Position numbers and translations under genes: made by a program. From NCBI RefSeq assembly GCF_904846225.1, contig NZ_CAJGZJ010000022.1:1-46666 (forward strand): a stretch of DNA of 46,666 nt, given 5' to 3'. The stretch comes from Psychrobacter immobilis (GTDB taxonomy: Bacteria; Pseudomonadota; Gammaproteobacteria; Pseudomonadales; Moraxellaceae). Under the pieces are notes generated by a model that was not told where the DNA came from, did not search any database, and saw only the letters and a list, made by a program, of their open reading frames with translations. Of this stretch, positions 7,261-16,819 are shown piece after piece (the first letter of the stretch is position 1; each line of letters opens with the position of its first letter).

Positions 7261-10200
7261 CATAGTCATCAAAGATTTTATTCAATCGATTCAGGCTATT
7301 GACGATCAGCTTACCCGATTGATCAGTACTGGTATCAATCGCTAGCTTCTCATCCATACGCATCGTCAACGGCTCCAAGGCTTGCTTGAGCGCATTTGCC
7401 ATGAGTGCCGTTTGCTGATGAATATCCGGCGTGTCGCTATCTGCTGGTTGGTTCTCATTACCCTTATGCAAGCTCTCCGCTAGGCTATGAGACAAGCTAT
7501 CGGCCATTTTTTGCGCCAATTGCTCAACGGCATTGACCAGCTGCACCATCAGCTCTTTTTGCATGTTTTGGTTTTGTTTGAGGTACTCGCCTTCCGCCTT
7601 TTCAGCATTGTGATCGTGCTTATAGACTTGTATCAGCTGATTCATGCTTTTTTCAAAGCCATTATCGATACTGTCACTCACAGTTTTGGCATTATTAATA
7701 AAGCTATCGGCGAGGATTTTTTGCGATTCGAGTTGCGCATCTAGCTGAGTCTTTAACTGGGCTTGGCGCGCGACCTCTCGTAAGCGGGCGATTTGCTCTG
7801 GATCATTTTGCGTTACGTATTTTTCGAACTGGCTACTGATGGCATTAAAGCCACTCGCCAAATCAACCAGCTGCGCGACGATGCGCGCACCCGTGTCACC
7901 GTCCGCGCCGCCCATGGCTTTGTTACGTAAAAAGTCCGCTTTAATTTGTACCCAGCGCTCTACTTCCTCTTGCGTTAATACCCCGCGCATCTCGCCAAGC
8001 TTAAGCAAGTTACTCTCTGCGCCTTGGGTCAATAGCTGCGACTCACCCAAATAATGATCGTCGATGAGCTGGTTCAGCTCGTTTTCATTCATGATTGCTG
8101 AGAGTTTTTCGGTCATTTTATTCATGTTGCGGTAACTGCCTTGCAGCTTAAATATCGGCTCAACGCGATATTTATCGTCTTGCGAAGCGGAAGCAATGTA
8201 GGCTTGATTGACATCGAGAATGACTTTTTGCACCGTGAACATATGACGCAAAATAGCGATAATCTCGTTAATCTCCGAGCTGCTATAAGGATAGGTCAGC
8301 TCGCTACTTTGTACTTGCGCTAAGTTGGCATTATCCACCTTTGCCATTTTGATCAGGCGATGAACATCCGCTAGATCGCGATTGGCAAGTGGCGCTAGCA
8401 CCGTATTAGAGGTCAATGAGTTCTCAATATAACTGAGTGCGAATATCTCTTCCATGCCGCTCATGATATCGCCTAGGTTATAGATATCAGCACGGTTGGC
8501 GAGCATATCGGGCACTTTAAACGCTTCACCACTTTCGGTATAAGGGTTACCTGCCATAACGACACAAAACTTTTTGCCGCGCATGTCATAAGTCTTGGTC
8601 TTGCCTTGCCAAACGCCATCGATACGGCGCGTACCATCACCGAGCGAGATGAATTTCTGCAAAAATTCGGCGTGAGTATGTTGAATATCATCGAGATAAA
8701 GCATGACATTATTGCCCATCTCAAAGGCTAAGTTAATTTTATTAAGCTCTTCTCTTGCCGTAGCATTGGGCGCTTTTTCGGGATCTAAAGAGGTGACATC
8801 ATGACCGAGCGAAGGGCAATTAATCTTCATAAAGATGAGCCCTAAACGATTGGCAACATACTCCATCAAGGTAGTTTTACCATAGCCTGGCGGCGATATC
8901 ATCATCAAGATACCCATCAAGTCGGTACGCTTATCTTCACCGACCGTGCCCATTTGCTTTGCGAGGTTGTCACCAATTAATGGTAAGTAGCTCTCATTAA
9001 TCAGACGGTTGCGCACAAATGATGACAGTGGACGCGGCATAAACTCGTCCAGTCGCAATGACTCTTTTGCATCACTCAAGATACCTGAGCGCATGGCGAG
9101 ATAACGCTTATAAGCGGGGATTACCTGCGTGTCATGATGATGCAAACGGTTCAAAAAGTCATCGACAGCAAAGGTCAAGGTCTGCTGATGAATGCGCTTG
9201 TGCTCACCTAGTAAGCTGTTTACTTTTATTTCGAGCGATACCTTGCCCGTACTGCGCTCAAAGCTCTGTACTTGATTGAGTGGGTTATTGATACTGGTCA
9301 ATGATGCAGTTGATGAAAACGATAAGGCAGATGGTGTACCACCTATGCCTTGATTGCTTCCTTTATTAAGCGCCCCTTTATCAAAGCTTGCGCCTGAATC
9401 GATCAGACGTTGCACCAAGGCTTCGCGCTGCGCATCATTTAATTGGGTCAGTAGGACCGCAATGGCTTCGGGTACATAATGACGACCACTCTCCAACTGC
9501 TGTTTACGCAAGACTTCTTTTTCTTCTAGCTCAGCCAACTGTGCGGCATCGAGCGCATTGCCTGCATTTTCTGTGTTATCGACTTGCCCGCTAACGGTTT
9601 CGCTACTACCATAAGTTTTATCCAGTAATGCATGGAACCATGTGCCCAATAGCTCATAGGCAGATTTTGGCTGAAAGCCAAGCTTGCCGATGGCAGATTG
9701 TAGTTGCCCAAAACTGCCAGTGGGTTGCAGGTTGCCTGAGGCGTCATTCAAGGTTTTGATCAATTGCTCACACAGCTGCTCAGCTTGTTGACTCGTTTGC
9801 CAATGAACCGCTTTGGATAAACCGACCTCTGGTTGCGCTGACTGTCCCATCACTCCTACCAAGTATTCACTGGCAAGCTGGACGTGGCTTTGTTTAAAGA
9901 TGGTAGCATTATGATCTTGATCTGTTTCTGAATCTGAGTTGTCCTCTACACTAAATTTATCGCCATTATAAGCAGTGACAAAACCGTGCATCACATGGGT
10001 CATGTCCTCAACCAGCAACGCTTTGGCCGTGTCACTACCCAGCGTACGGCGCAGTTGCTCAGCGGTAATCGCTCTATCCATCCAGTTATCCACACGCGTC
10101 AGTACTGACTCACTGAGCCAAGCGTCATAACCAAATTGCTGCAAACTTGCCAATCCAAGCGCTTGTACGAGGTTCAACTGCCAATAGAATAATTGCGCCA

Positions 10201-13200
10201 GCGCGCGCACTTGCGGAGTATAAATCAAGAGACCTGCCGCGCGTAATGTCGGTAATATCTGCATCAATAACAGCGTGGCATCGTGGTCATGAATACCTTT
10301 GTCATAACCGAGCTGATAACGAGGTGTGGCGTATGCTTTGACCAGTCTAGCCAGCGGGCTGTCATTATCAATATCGCCATTGATATCCAAAGTAATCACC
10401 GTTTCATCGTACGCTTGATATAACCGCGCTTCGGTCAAGCCATCTTGAGCGTTTTTGGCACTCTCAATGATGCTATACGTCAGGTATTCCGCACGGTAAA
10501 CGGCATCGGACTCGGAGGCGATATTCATGTCCCAATACGGACGCAGCGCATTCAGCTCGGTGTTGTTAAGCACTTCATAATAGTCGGTGCCTGTTAGATG
10601 CAAATTGAGAATGCGCGTGCCATCTGATTGCTGGCGACTCAGCAACGTTAAATCCAATGGCTGAGTATTGACCGAAAAACGATGCTTGCCCAGCTTAATG
10701 ATCTGACCGCCATCTTCAAACAAGTCAGACTTGTCTTTTAGACTTTTATAGCTTTCGATCTGAATGGCTTTTAGGCGCGCGTCTATGTCATCTGCTTTTA
10801 CGCTAAAGCCCATCGCTTGCAGATCTTTGGCGATGTTACGTACTTTTTGTACCAACCCATCGGCAGCGAAATAAGTATTTAACGCATCTTCTTCTTTAAA
10901 ACCAGTAACGCCGGTACTTTGAGTTCGTTTTTTGATGCTTTCAAGCATCCGCAGCGCACCGTCACCTAAATTTTGTGCTTTACGGTTACGGGTATCGAGC
11001 AGTTGTTGTTTATGATTTTCAAAGGTCTCATAAATCTCTTCACGCTTGCTGATGATATCTGCTAAAAACTGATCGCCACTACTGGTCTCAGGATCGGCAA
11101 ACTGGCTTTCTAATTCCTCTAACTGCACGAGCAATTTCGCCATTTGTTCATCTGATTTTTCGGGCGTATTGGCAATCGATAAGGCATTGGCAATTGACTG
11201 ACCAAATAGTTTGAACTGTGCGCCAAATTGCGCCACCGCTTCGGCAGAACCTAGATTTTTACGTTTATGATTGAGCTTGGCTTTGCTTTGATTGAGACTG
11301 GCATAAATAGTCGATATGTCATCGATAATTTGCGTTCGTACCGTCGCATCAGCCACCTCTAGCGTACCAAGCAGCTCGGTCAGTAGATCCAACCCTTGCG
11401 TCGTTTCATCTATTTTATCTAACACAGGTTTTAGTTCGGCATTGGTTTCAGCCGTATTTAAGCGTTCACTAACGTCTGTCAAAATACCTTCGTAGCTAGA
11501 TAACGCCTCATCTCCGCTTAAAAACAATACGGTTTTTTCGGCAAGCTCGCCTTCTGCTGCTTCGAGTTGTGTCTGGAGCGTTTGTAGTTTATCGCTATCT
11601 AAATAACGCAAATCCTCTAGGCTTACCAAACGACCTTTTTGACGTCTAATCGCCGATAGCTGATCCACATAATCACTGGCAGACTCAAAAGTGGTGGTTT
11701 GTATCTGTCGTAATATCTCACTTTGCTGAGTCTCCGCATCACTCAAAGCCGTTTGGGTTTGCTTTTGAATACTTTGTACTTTGGCAAACTCATCAATGAC
11801 CAATTCAGCCGTGACCGTGACTTCTTTAATGCTACCAGCGACTTCGTTCAGCTCAGGTTCGGACAGCCAATAATAATTATCAAAGAGGCGGCTGGTATTG
11901 TCTGACAGCTCTTCATACAGCTTTTGTGACACGCCTTGGTTGTCAATTAAGCGCGTGATGCTATAAAGGTCGGAGATACCGCGTACCAATTCTTTGTTGC
12001 CTATCTTGCCATAAAAACTGGTGCTTTCAGGCAACTCACTGACATACTCAGGCGAGGCATAAGGCGTATGCCATATCTGCATCGGATGAATCCGTGACGG
12101 CTCAGTTTGATCGCTAAACAGCACCAAACGGCCATTTTCAGCCAGCGCCATCCCATTACAATAAATGGGGTTTGCCAATTGTTTTTTGATCAAGTTATAA
12201 GGAAATAACCCCGTGATGCCTAAAGCGACATCATAGAATAAAAACAGAACATCTTCGCCATTGGGCGATACAATTTTACGTTTAAACTTTAAGTCTTTTG
12301 CACCAACATTATTGGCATCAAATAGCTTATATTCGCCCGTCTGTAAGTAATAACCGCCCGGAAAAATAATGCCGTGATCTTCTGGTAGCTGCACGCACGA
12401 TTGACCAATCGCATCCAAACGTAGTACCGCTTCGGTCAAAGTGTTAAAAACGAAATAACGATAACTGTCCTCACGATACGGCAATATCTTTAATAATATT
12501 AAGCTGCCAACTTTGGCATAAGCAATCTCAGCATCGGTCAGCGACTGAGTGCGATCATTGACAGGCTCGCTATAGATACCCTGCCCTGATTGCGTATTAT
12601 CCTCAATTTTAATGGTCAAATCGCCACCGACCGTTTCGACAAATATCGTATCCAAGATATTCATATGCGGGTATTTGCCATTGATCATCTGATCGCGGGT
12701 GGTGTCAATCCAGTCAAAATCATAAGCAGGCGGCAACTCGATATCGCGCTCGCCTCGATTGTCTACGTAGGCGACTTGCGCAGACTCTGGCGTGCCTTGG
12801 CTAAAATCTAAGGCGAAACGAAAAACACGAATATCGGTGATACGCTCGCCAATCTGAAAAGCCAATAACAATTTGCTGTCTTTGACCGTCAGTTGAATCA
12901 GGCGTGTTTGTTTGTAATATCGATACAACTCATTGAAATCTTGGACAAACGACTCTTGATCTAAAAAAGTTCCTTTTAGATCTACTTCTTCAAGTTTGTA
13001 TTCTTGGTCAGCGCTCTCATTACTATCTATATCAACATCATTTTCTCTATCAACCTCTTTGTCCGTTGGCTCAATCAATCGATATAGCGACAACACATCT
13101 TTAATGCTGCTGGCCCGCTTGAGTCCCATAAAGACATTGTAGCCAAATAGCAGATAATCACCGACCTGCACCATGTCCTGCGCCACACAGTTGTATTCGG

Positions 13201-13426
13201 TACGAATCCGTGTGCGGGCAATGACTTGCATCTGAGTGCTACCGAACTCTTGCAAACGCGCGTGATTGAGCTTGGCAGTTTGTTGCTCTAAGCGACTGCC
13301 TTGCTCAGTGAGACGTTTTTTAATAAGCTCATAAGAATTGCCTGAGGCAACCGCCTGATCCGTTTGGGCAGCTTGGTTTTGAGTGTTTTTGCTATGCGAA
13401 TCGGTTGATTTTTGCGTGTCCGCCAT
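7256..13426 (-). CDS. giant DUF3686 / AAA+ 'DNA repair ATPase'
   Basis: A 2,056-aa cytoplasmic protein. The N-terminal DUF3686 region (about residues 30-520) contains the hallmark 'RIRTEYNCVAQDMV' and 'DYLLFGYNVFMGLK'. A long Glu/Gln-rich coiled coil follows (about 540-860), then a helical middle part. The AAA+ core has Walker A PPGYGKTT (K1517), Walker B LYLDDIQ (D1579-D1580), sensor-1 AGNP (N1627) and an arginine-finger-like ANRAD (R1645). The C-terminal ~200 residues are helical and coiled. Every core ATPase residue is present. An ATG at 13426 is used; the frame extends 10 codons to a TTG without a ribosome site. It is the last of three leftward genes with a flotillin and an OB-fold membrane protein. 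Databases call this family 'DNA repair ATPase', but I know of no direct demonstration. The flotillin context suggests a membrane-linked AAA+ remodeller (inference). Confidence 0.9.
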   Translation of the reverse strand: MADTQKSTDSHSKNTQNQAAQTDQAVASGNSYELIKKRLTEQGSRLEQQTAKLNHARLQEFGSTQMQVIARTRIRTEYNCVAQDMVQVGDYLLFGYNVFMGLKRASSIKDVLSLYRLIEPTDKEVDRENDVDIDSNESADQEYKLEEVDLKGTFLDQESFVQDFNELYRYYKQTRLIQLTVKDSKLLLAFQIGERITDIRVFRFALDFSQGTPESAQVAYVDNRGERDIELPPAYDFDWIDTTRDQMINGKYPHMNILDTIFVETVGGDLTIKIEDNTQSGQGIYSEPVNDRTQSLTDAEIAYAKVGSLILLKILPYREDSYRYFVFNTLTEAVLRLDAIGQSCVQLPEDHGIIFPGGYYLQTGEYKLFDANNVGAKDLKFKRKIVSPNGEDVLFLFYDVALGITGLFPYNLIKKQLANPIYCNGMALAENGRLVLFSDQTEPSRIHPMQIWHTPYASPEYVSELPESTSFYGKIGNKELVRGISDLYSITRLIDNQGVSQKLYEELSDNTSRLFDNYYWLSEPELNEVAGSIKEVTVTAELVIDEFAKVQSIQKQTQTALSDAETQQSEILRQIQTTTFESASDYVDQLSAIRRQKGRLVSLEDLRYLDSDKLQTLQTQLEAAEGELAEKTVLFLSGDEALSSYEGILTDVSERLNTAETNAELKPVLDKIDETTQGLDLLTELLGTLEVADATVRTQIIDDISTIYASLNQSKAKLNHKRKNLGSAEAVAQFGAQFKLFGQSIANALSIANTPEKSDEQMAKLLVQLEELESQFADPETSSGDQFLADIISKREEIYETFENHKQQLLDTRNRKAQNLGDGALRMLESIKKRTQSTGVTGFKEEDALNTYFAADGLVQKVRNIAKDLQAMGFSVKADDIDARLKAIQIESYKSLKDKSDLFEDGGQIIKLGKHRFSVNTQPLDLTLLSRQQSDGTRILNLHLTGTDYYEVLNNTELNALRPYWDMNIASESDAVYRAEYLTYSIIESAKNAQDGLTEARLYQAYDETVITLDINGDIDNDSPLARLVKAYATPRYQLGYDKGIHDHDATLLLMQILPTLRAAGLLIYTPQVRALAQLFYWQLNLVQALGLASLQQFGYDAWLSESVLTRVDNWMDRAITAEQLRRTLGSDTAKALLVEDMTHVMHGFVTAYNGDKFSVEDNSDSETDQDHNATIFKQSHVQLASEYLVGVMGQSAQPEVGLSKAVHWQTSQQAEQLCEQLIKTLNDASGNLQPTGSFGQLQSAIGKLGFQPKSAYELLGTWFHALLDKTYGSSETVSGQVDNTENAGNALDAAQLAELEEKEVLRKQQLESGRHYVPEAIAVLLTQLNDAQREALVQRLIDSGASFDKGALNKGSNQGIGGTPSALSFSSTASLTSINNPLNQVQSFERSTGKVSLEIKVNSLLGEHKRIHQQTLTFAVDDFLNRLHHHDTQVIPAYKRYLAMRSGILSDAKESLRLDEFMPRPLSSFVRNRLINESYLPLIGDNLAKQMGTVGEDKRTDLMGILMMISPPGYGKTTLMEYVANRLGLIFMKINCPSLGHDVTSLDPEKAPNATAREELNKINLAFEMGNNVMLYLDDIQHTHAEFLQKFISLGDGTRRIDGVWQGKTKTYDMRGKKFCVVMAGNPYTESGEAFKVPDMLANRADIYNLGDIMSGMEEIFALSYIENSLTSNTVLAPLANRDLADVHRLIKMAKVDNANLAQVQSSELTYPYSSSEINEIIAILRHMFTVQKVILDVNQAYIASASQDDKYRVEPIFKLQGSYRNMNKMTEKLSAIMNENELNQLIDDHYLGESQLLTQGAESNLLKLGEMRGVLTQEEVERWVQIKADFLRNKAMGGADGDTGARIVAQLVDLASGFNAISSQFEKYVTQNDPEQIARLREVARQAQLKTQLDAQLESQKILADSFINNAKTVSDSIDNGFEKSMNQLIQVYKHDHNAEKAEGEYLKQNQNMQKELMVQLVNAVEQLAQKMADSLSHSLAESLHKGNENQPADSDTPDIHQQTALMANALKQALEPLTMRMDEKLAIDTSTDQSGKLIVNSLNRLNKIFDDYE

Positions 13427-13506
13427 CGTTGCTTGTCCATTTTTATTTTTAGGCAATAAGGAAAATAAGATAAAGTTTAGGAGTTTTTTGAATGAAATAA
13501 GCGCTG

Positions 13507-13555
13507 GGCTAATCTAAAAAAACGAATACTAACTGCTGATTCTTTTAGATTAGCC
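13507..13555. repeat. perfect 13-bp inverted repeat upstream of the ATPase gene
   Basis: GGCTAATCTAAAA (13507-13519) is matched exactly by TTTTAGATTAGCC (13543-13555) across 23 bases. Inside the loop ATTC/GAAT can extend the pairing. It lies about 80 bp before the ATPase ATG. No T-run follows on the minus strand, so it does not look like a normal terminator; an operator or a 5'-leader hairpin is more likely. A second small dyad GTTAATG/CATTAAC lies at 13564-13592. Confidence 0.7.
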
Positions 13556-13690
13556 AACTCGTGGTTAATGGTAAGTATTAATGTGCATTAACAGCTATTA
13601 ACTATCACTCAGTTTAAGTATTTAGTTTGAGTTGGCCAAAGTCGTCTGCCACCTAAGTAGCAGAGAACTTATTTATATTAAAATCATTAT

Positions 13691-13820
13691 TCAAAACTAT
13701 GAGTCAAAACTATGAGTCAAAACTATGAGTCAAAACTATAAGTCAAAACTATAAGTCATAACCACGAATTGAAACCATAAGTTAAAATTACGAGTTAAAA
13801 CCATGAGTTAAAAACATCAT
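13691..13820. repeat. ten 13-bp tandem units directly behind the flotillin stop
   Basis: From 13691 the sequence is ten consecutive 13-base units. Three are identical TCAAAACTATGAG, two are TCAAAACTATAAG, and five are progressively diverged, the last being TTAAAAACATCAT. The array ends one base before the flotillin stop codon (13822). The identical units are those furthest from the gene, so the array seems to have grown at that end by slippage or unequal exchange. The unit length is not a multiple of three and no frame is open, so it is non-coding. Confidence 0.92.
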
Positions 13821-13821
13821 A

Positions 13822-15831
13822 TTAAGCAGGTTTATCATCGTTTTGATTGTTCGTTTTCATCACTTTATTAGCCATCATGGTATTGATGATACCGCTTAGC
13901 GTGTCTGACTTACCTGCTAGGCCATCAATGGCTTTACCGATAGATAACGACTTGGCAAAGTTATCAAAGAAGTGCGCTTCACCGCCAACGATATCGATTT
14001 TGGCTTTTTGTAGCGCCACTGCCAATACTTCGGCGTTTTCTTTAGCAATCTCTTTACCTGCGTCAATCGATGCCAAGGCTTCTTGCAGTGCGGTTTCAAG
14101 ACCCATGCGGAACTCTTCGTGTTCGCGTGCCTCTTTACTCATACTACCCATCGCATTGAATTTCTCGACCAAACCATCTGCTTCGGCTTGGAAATGAGCG
14201 CGGGTAACTTCGGCTTTTGCCAAACCAACTTCACGTTCTGCTTTGGCATTTGATTGACCGCGAGCTGCGATAATTTCGGCATCTGCCAGTCCGATATCGC
14301 GCTCTGCTTTGGCATTGGACTCACCACGAGCCGCGATAACCTCAGCATCAGCCATGCCTTTTTCGCGCTGTGATTGTGCTTCCGCTTGTCCAGTCGCTCT
14401 GATAATATTGGCTTTGGCGATGCCTTCTTTTTCTAAAGACGTTGCTTTGGCTTCTTGGATCGCAGCTTCAGCAAAGCCATGCGCAGACTCTTCTGCTTTG
14501 ATGCCTTCCGCCATTTTGATTTTTGCTTCTGAATTTTTGGCAGCAGCTTCAAGATTGGCATTGGCAAGCGTCGTGATTTCGACGGCTTTATGCTTAGCAG
14601 ACAGCTCTTCTGCTTCTGCTTTTTTCACCTGACGTACTTTGATTTCTTCAGCATCGGCTTCGGCAGCGAGTACGCGCGTTTGTTTAGAACGCTCAGCTTC
14701 ACTTATTTCGCGGACTTCTTTGATGCGCTCTTCTTCTTGCGCCACGGTTTTGTCTACCGCGATACGGTCACGAATTACATTCGCGATTTCTTTTTTCTCA
14801 AGCTCAATCGCGCGTTCCGCTTCGATACGTTGTAAGTCAACTTCACGCTCACGAGAGACGATTTCTAAATCACGAGCACGCGTTACTTTTTCTTCTTCAA
14901 TGACGACAGCACGCAGACGATTTTGCCCTGCTACCTCAACTTCACGTTGCTGGTTTTCACGCTGAATCGCCAAATCTTGCTCAACCGAAATAACGGCGGT
15001 TTCAGACTTTTTGCGCTCTTCTTCTTCAATCTTACGCGTTTCAGCGGTCTCACGGGCAATCACAGATGAGATTTCACGCTGCTGTTTGGCTTCGGCATCG
15101 GCTTGCTGACGCTCTAGCTCGAGCATCGCTTCAACGGTTTCTACGTTTTTCTTTTTAACGGCCAGCTCTTCGTCACGCTCAAGCTCATTGGTAATGACGT
15201 TTTGAAACGCGGTGAGCTGAGTAATCTTTTTGATACCTTCAGCATCTAAGATATTACTTGAATCTAATGAGGTCTTTGGCGTTTGCTCTAAGTAGTCAAT
15301 CGCCACATCTTCTAAGATATAACCGTTCAGATCGTTACCAATTTCTTGAACGATACTGTCACGGAACTGGCTACGGTTTTCAAATAATTTGACAAAATCA
15401 ATCTGTTTACCGACTGTCTTTAGTGCTTCTGAGAATTTTGCATTAAATAATTCGTTGACCGCGACTTTGTCTGAAGCTCTCTCAGCGCCAAGAGACTTAG
15501 CCACCTTAAGGACGTCTTCTTCGGTCTCATTGACACGCAAATAAAATGCGACCGTGATATCAGCACGCATATTATCGGCACAAATCAGTCCTTCTTTACC
15601 GCGTCTGTCCACCTCTAGCGTGAGCAGCGAGATTCTCATGAGCTCTTTTTTGTTGATGACTGGCCAAACAAAGCCACCATCAAAGCGTACAGCGATTTTA
15701 TTGACGCCGTTAATAATAAGTGCTGTGCCCTGATCCACCTTAATATAAAAGGCTTTGAGCATCAAAAGTGCTGCCATAATGAAAACAAACGCCAGCACCA
15801 CAACCACGCCGACGATAATGAGTATGTCCAT
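13822..15831 (-). CDS. flotillin family (SPFH) membrane protein, YqiK-like
   Basis: A 669-aa protein. One N-terminal membrane segment (about residues 1-26, DILIIVGVVVVLAFVFIMA) is followed by an SPFH/Band-7 domain (about 30-230). A long charged alpha-helical region then runs to about residue 560, with near-exact repeats such as 'GLADAEIIAARGQSNAKAER'. A C-terminal globular end follows. The length and the Ala/Glu repeat region match YqiK/flotillin, which oligomerises at the inner membrane in microdomains. The ATG at 15831 is chosen because AAAGGA is 6 bases upstream; the ATG two codons earlier touches the ribosome site directly. It lies between the OB-fold protein gene (256 bp upstream) and the giant ATPase. 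Flotillin plus an NfeD/OB partner is a known pair; the ATPase as third member points to a specialised complex (inference). Confidence 0.93.
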   Translation of the reverse strand: MDILIIVGVVVVLAFVFIMAALLMLKAFYIKVDQGTALIINGVNKIAVRFDGGFVWPVINKKELMRISLLTLEVDRRGKEGLICADNMRADITVAFYLRVNETEEDVLKVAKSLGAERASDKVAVNELFNAKFSEALKTVGKQIDFVKLFENRSQFRDSIVQEIGNDLNGYILEDVAIDYLEQTPKTSLDSSNILDAEGIKKITQLTAFQNVITNELERDEELAVKKKNVETVEAMLELERQQADAEAKQQREISSVIARETAETRKIEEEERKKSETAVISVEQDLAIQRENQQREVEVAGQNRLRAVVIEEEKVTRARDLEIVSREREVDLQRIEAERAIELEKKEIANVIRDRIAVDKTVAQEEERIKEVREISEAERSKQTRVLAAEADAEEIKVRQVKKAEAEELSAKHKAVEITTLANANLEAAAKNSEAKIKMAEGIKAEESAHGFAEAAIQEAKATSLEKEGIAKANIIRATGQAEAQSQREKGMADAEVIAARGESNAKAERDIGLADAEIIAARGQSNAKAEREVGLAKAEVTRAHFQAEADGLVEKFNAMGSMSKEAREHEEFRMGLETALQEALASIDAGKEIAKENAEVLAVALQKAKIDIVGGEAHFFDNFAKSLSIGKAIDGLAGKSDTLSGIINTMMANKVMKTNNQNDDKPA

Positions 15832-16087
15832 ATTCATTCCTTTAATGAAAACATTCTATAGTCAATTCTATATAAATCAGACACGGTGTCAGACTCGCCA
15901 AGGCTACTATTTGTCGTGCTCTCGCTCACCTGCCTTGTCTCTGAATGATATTGAACCAACTATAACCAAATTTAGAACCGTTGATATTTTTTGCCAGTCG
16001 ATTATTTTTCTTTTTCTTATTGAATCGCTGCTAATTTGTGCTAAAAGCAATTATAAAAAACTATGATGATCACCTTATTAGGACGTA

Positions 16088-16738
16088 TTATTGGTCTTTG
16101 ACAGGCGTCACGCGGTAGGTATTGGCTTCATCTAGATACGCTACCAACAGCACTTTGTCGCCTTGTTTTAGTAAATTGTCGTCTTTATCTGATCGAATTT
16201 TGAGTATCAATCCTGCGCCGCCATCATTCAGCACCGCTTCGCCATGTTTGTTTGTCACGCTCAATGTGCGCACGACGGCGATTTTACCAATGTTGCTAGA
16301 GGCATTGCGTCTAGGGATGTTGGCGATGTTTTTGCGGATGGGTGAAATGATAATACCTGTTAGCCATAGGGAGATTACTAAGACAAAAATGAGTGCGCCT
16401 GTGCCAAATAGATAATACAAAATGCCAGAGTCAAAATACTGATGCAAAAAACTGGTATACAAGTAGCTCAATAACCAACCAATTAAGCTCACCAAACTGA
16501 GGATCATAATTAAAGGCACGCCATAAAGTCCAAACTTGAGCATGAGACCTGTAAAAAATCCTGTTGAGGATAAGTCAGAAACGTCCCCTCCTGACTCCCC
16601 AAGCTCTACCGTATCCATATCTGCCATACCCAGTAAAGACACCACCCAATATAAGGTGACGAACATCACAAGCCCGGTGAATACAATCGTCGGGTATAAG
16701 CTGATTTTAGTGATGAATACTAAAAAAGATTCTTGCAT
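16088..16738 (-). CDS. OB-fold membrane protein of the YqiJ/YuaF (NfeD-like) type
   Basis: A 216-aa inner-membrane protein with three hydrophobic segments (about residues 7-30, 70-92 and 105-130). A C-terminal small beta-barrel (about 145-216) reads as an OB-fold: 'GKIAVVRTLSVTNKHGEAVL... DKVLLVAYLDEANTYRV'. The layout matches E. coli YqiJ and Bacillus YuaF, the usual partners of flotillin-like proteins, and the gene sits just upstream of the flotillin here. AAGG lies about 8 bases before the ATG. It is the first gene of the leftward three-gene set, and its promoter should lie in 16739-16815. Proteins of this type are thought to support flotillin assembly; no catalytic residues are apparent. 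Confidence 0.85.
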   Translation of the reverse strand: MQESFLVFITKISLYPTIVFTGLVMFVTLYWVVSLLGMADMDTVELGESGGDVSDLSSTGFFTGLMLKFGLYGVPLIMILSLVSLIGWLLSYLYTSFLHQYFDSGILYYLFGTGALIFVLVISLWLTGIIISPIRKNIANIPRRNASSNIGKIAVVRTLSVTNKHGEAVLNDGGAGLILKIRSDKDDNLLKQGDKVLLVAYLDEANTYRVTPVKDQ

Positions 16739-16819
16739 GGTACGCGCCTTGTTTTGATTCCTAGGGCCAGTATCTTTATGACTCGGTTATCTAATTTGGT
16801 AAATTTAACATATGACTAG

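Noticed and set aside
13507..13555. Rho-independent terminator between flotillin and the ATPase
   Set aside because: The stem is perfect, but no T-run follows on the transcribed strand and the loop is 23 bases.
13691..13820. CRISPR-like array
   Set aside because: The 13-bp units are directly joined, with no unique spacers, and no cas genes are nearby.
14309..14965. Open frames of 81-108 aa on the plus strand across the flotillin gene
   Set aside because: They arise opposite the Ala/Glu/Lys-rich repeat helix, whose reverse strand is low in stops; composition is Ser/Ala/Arg-rich without any family signal.
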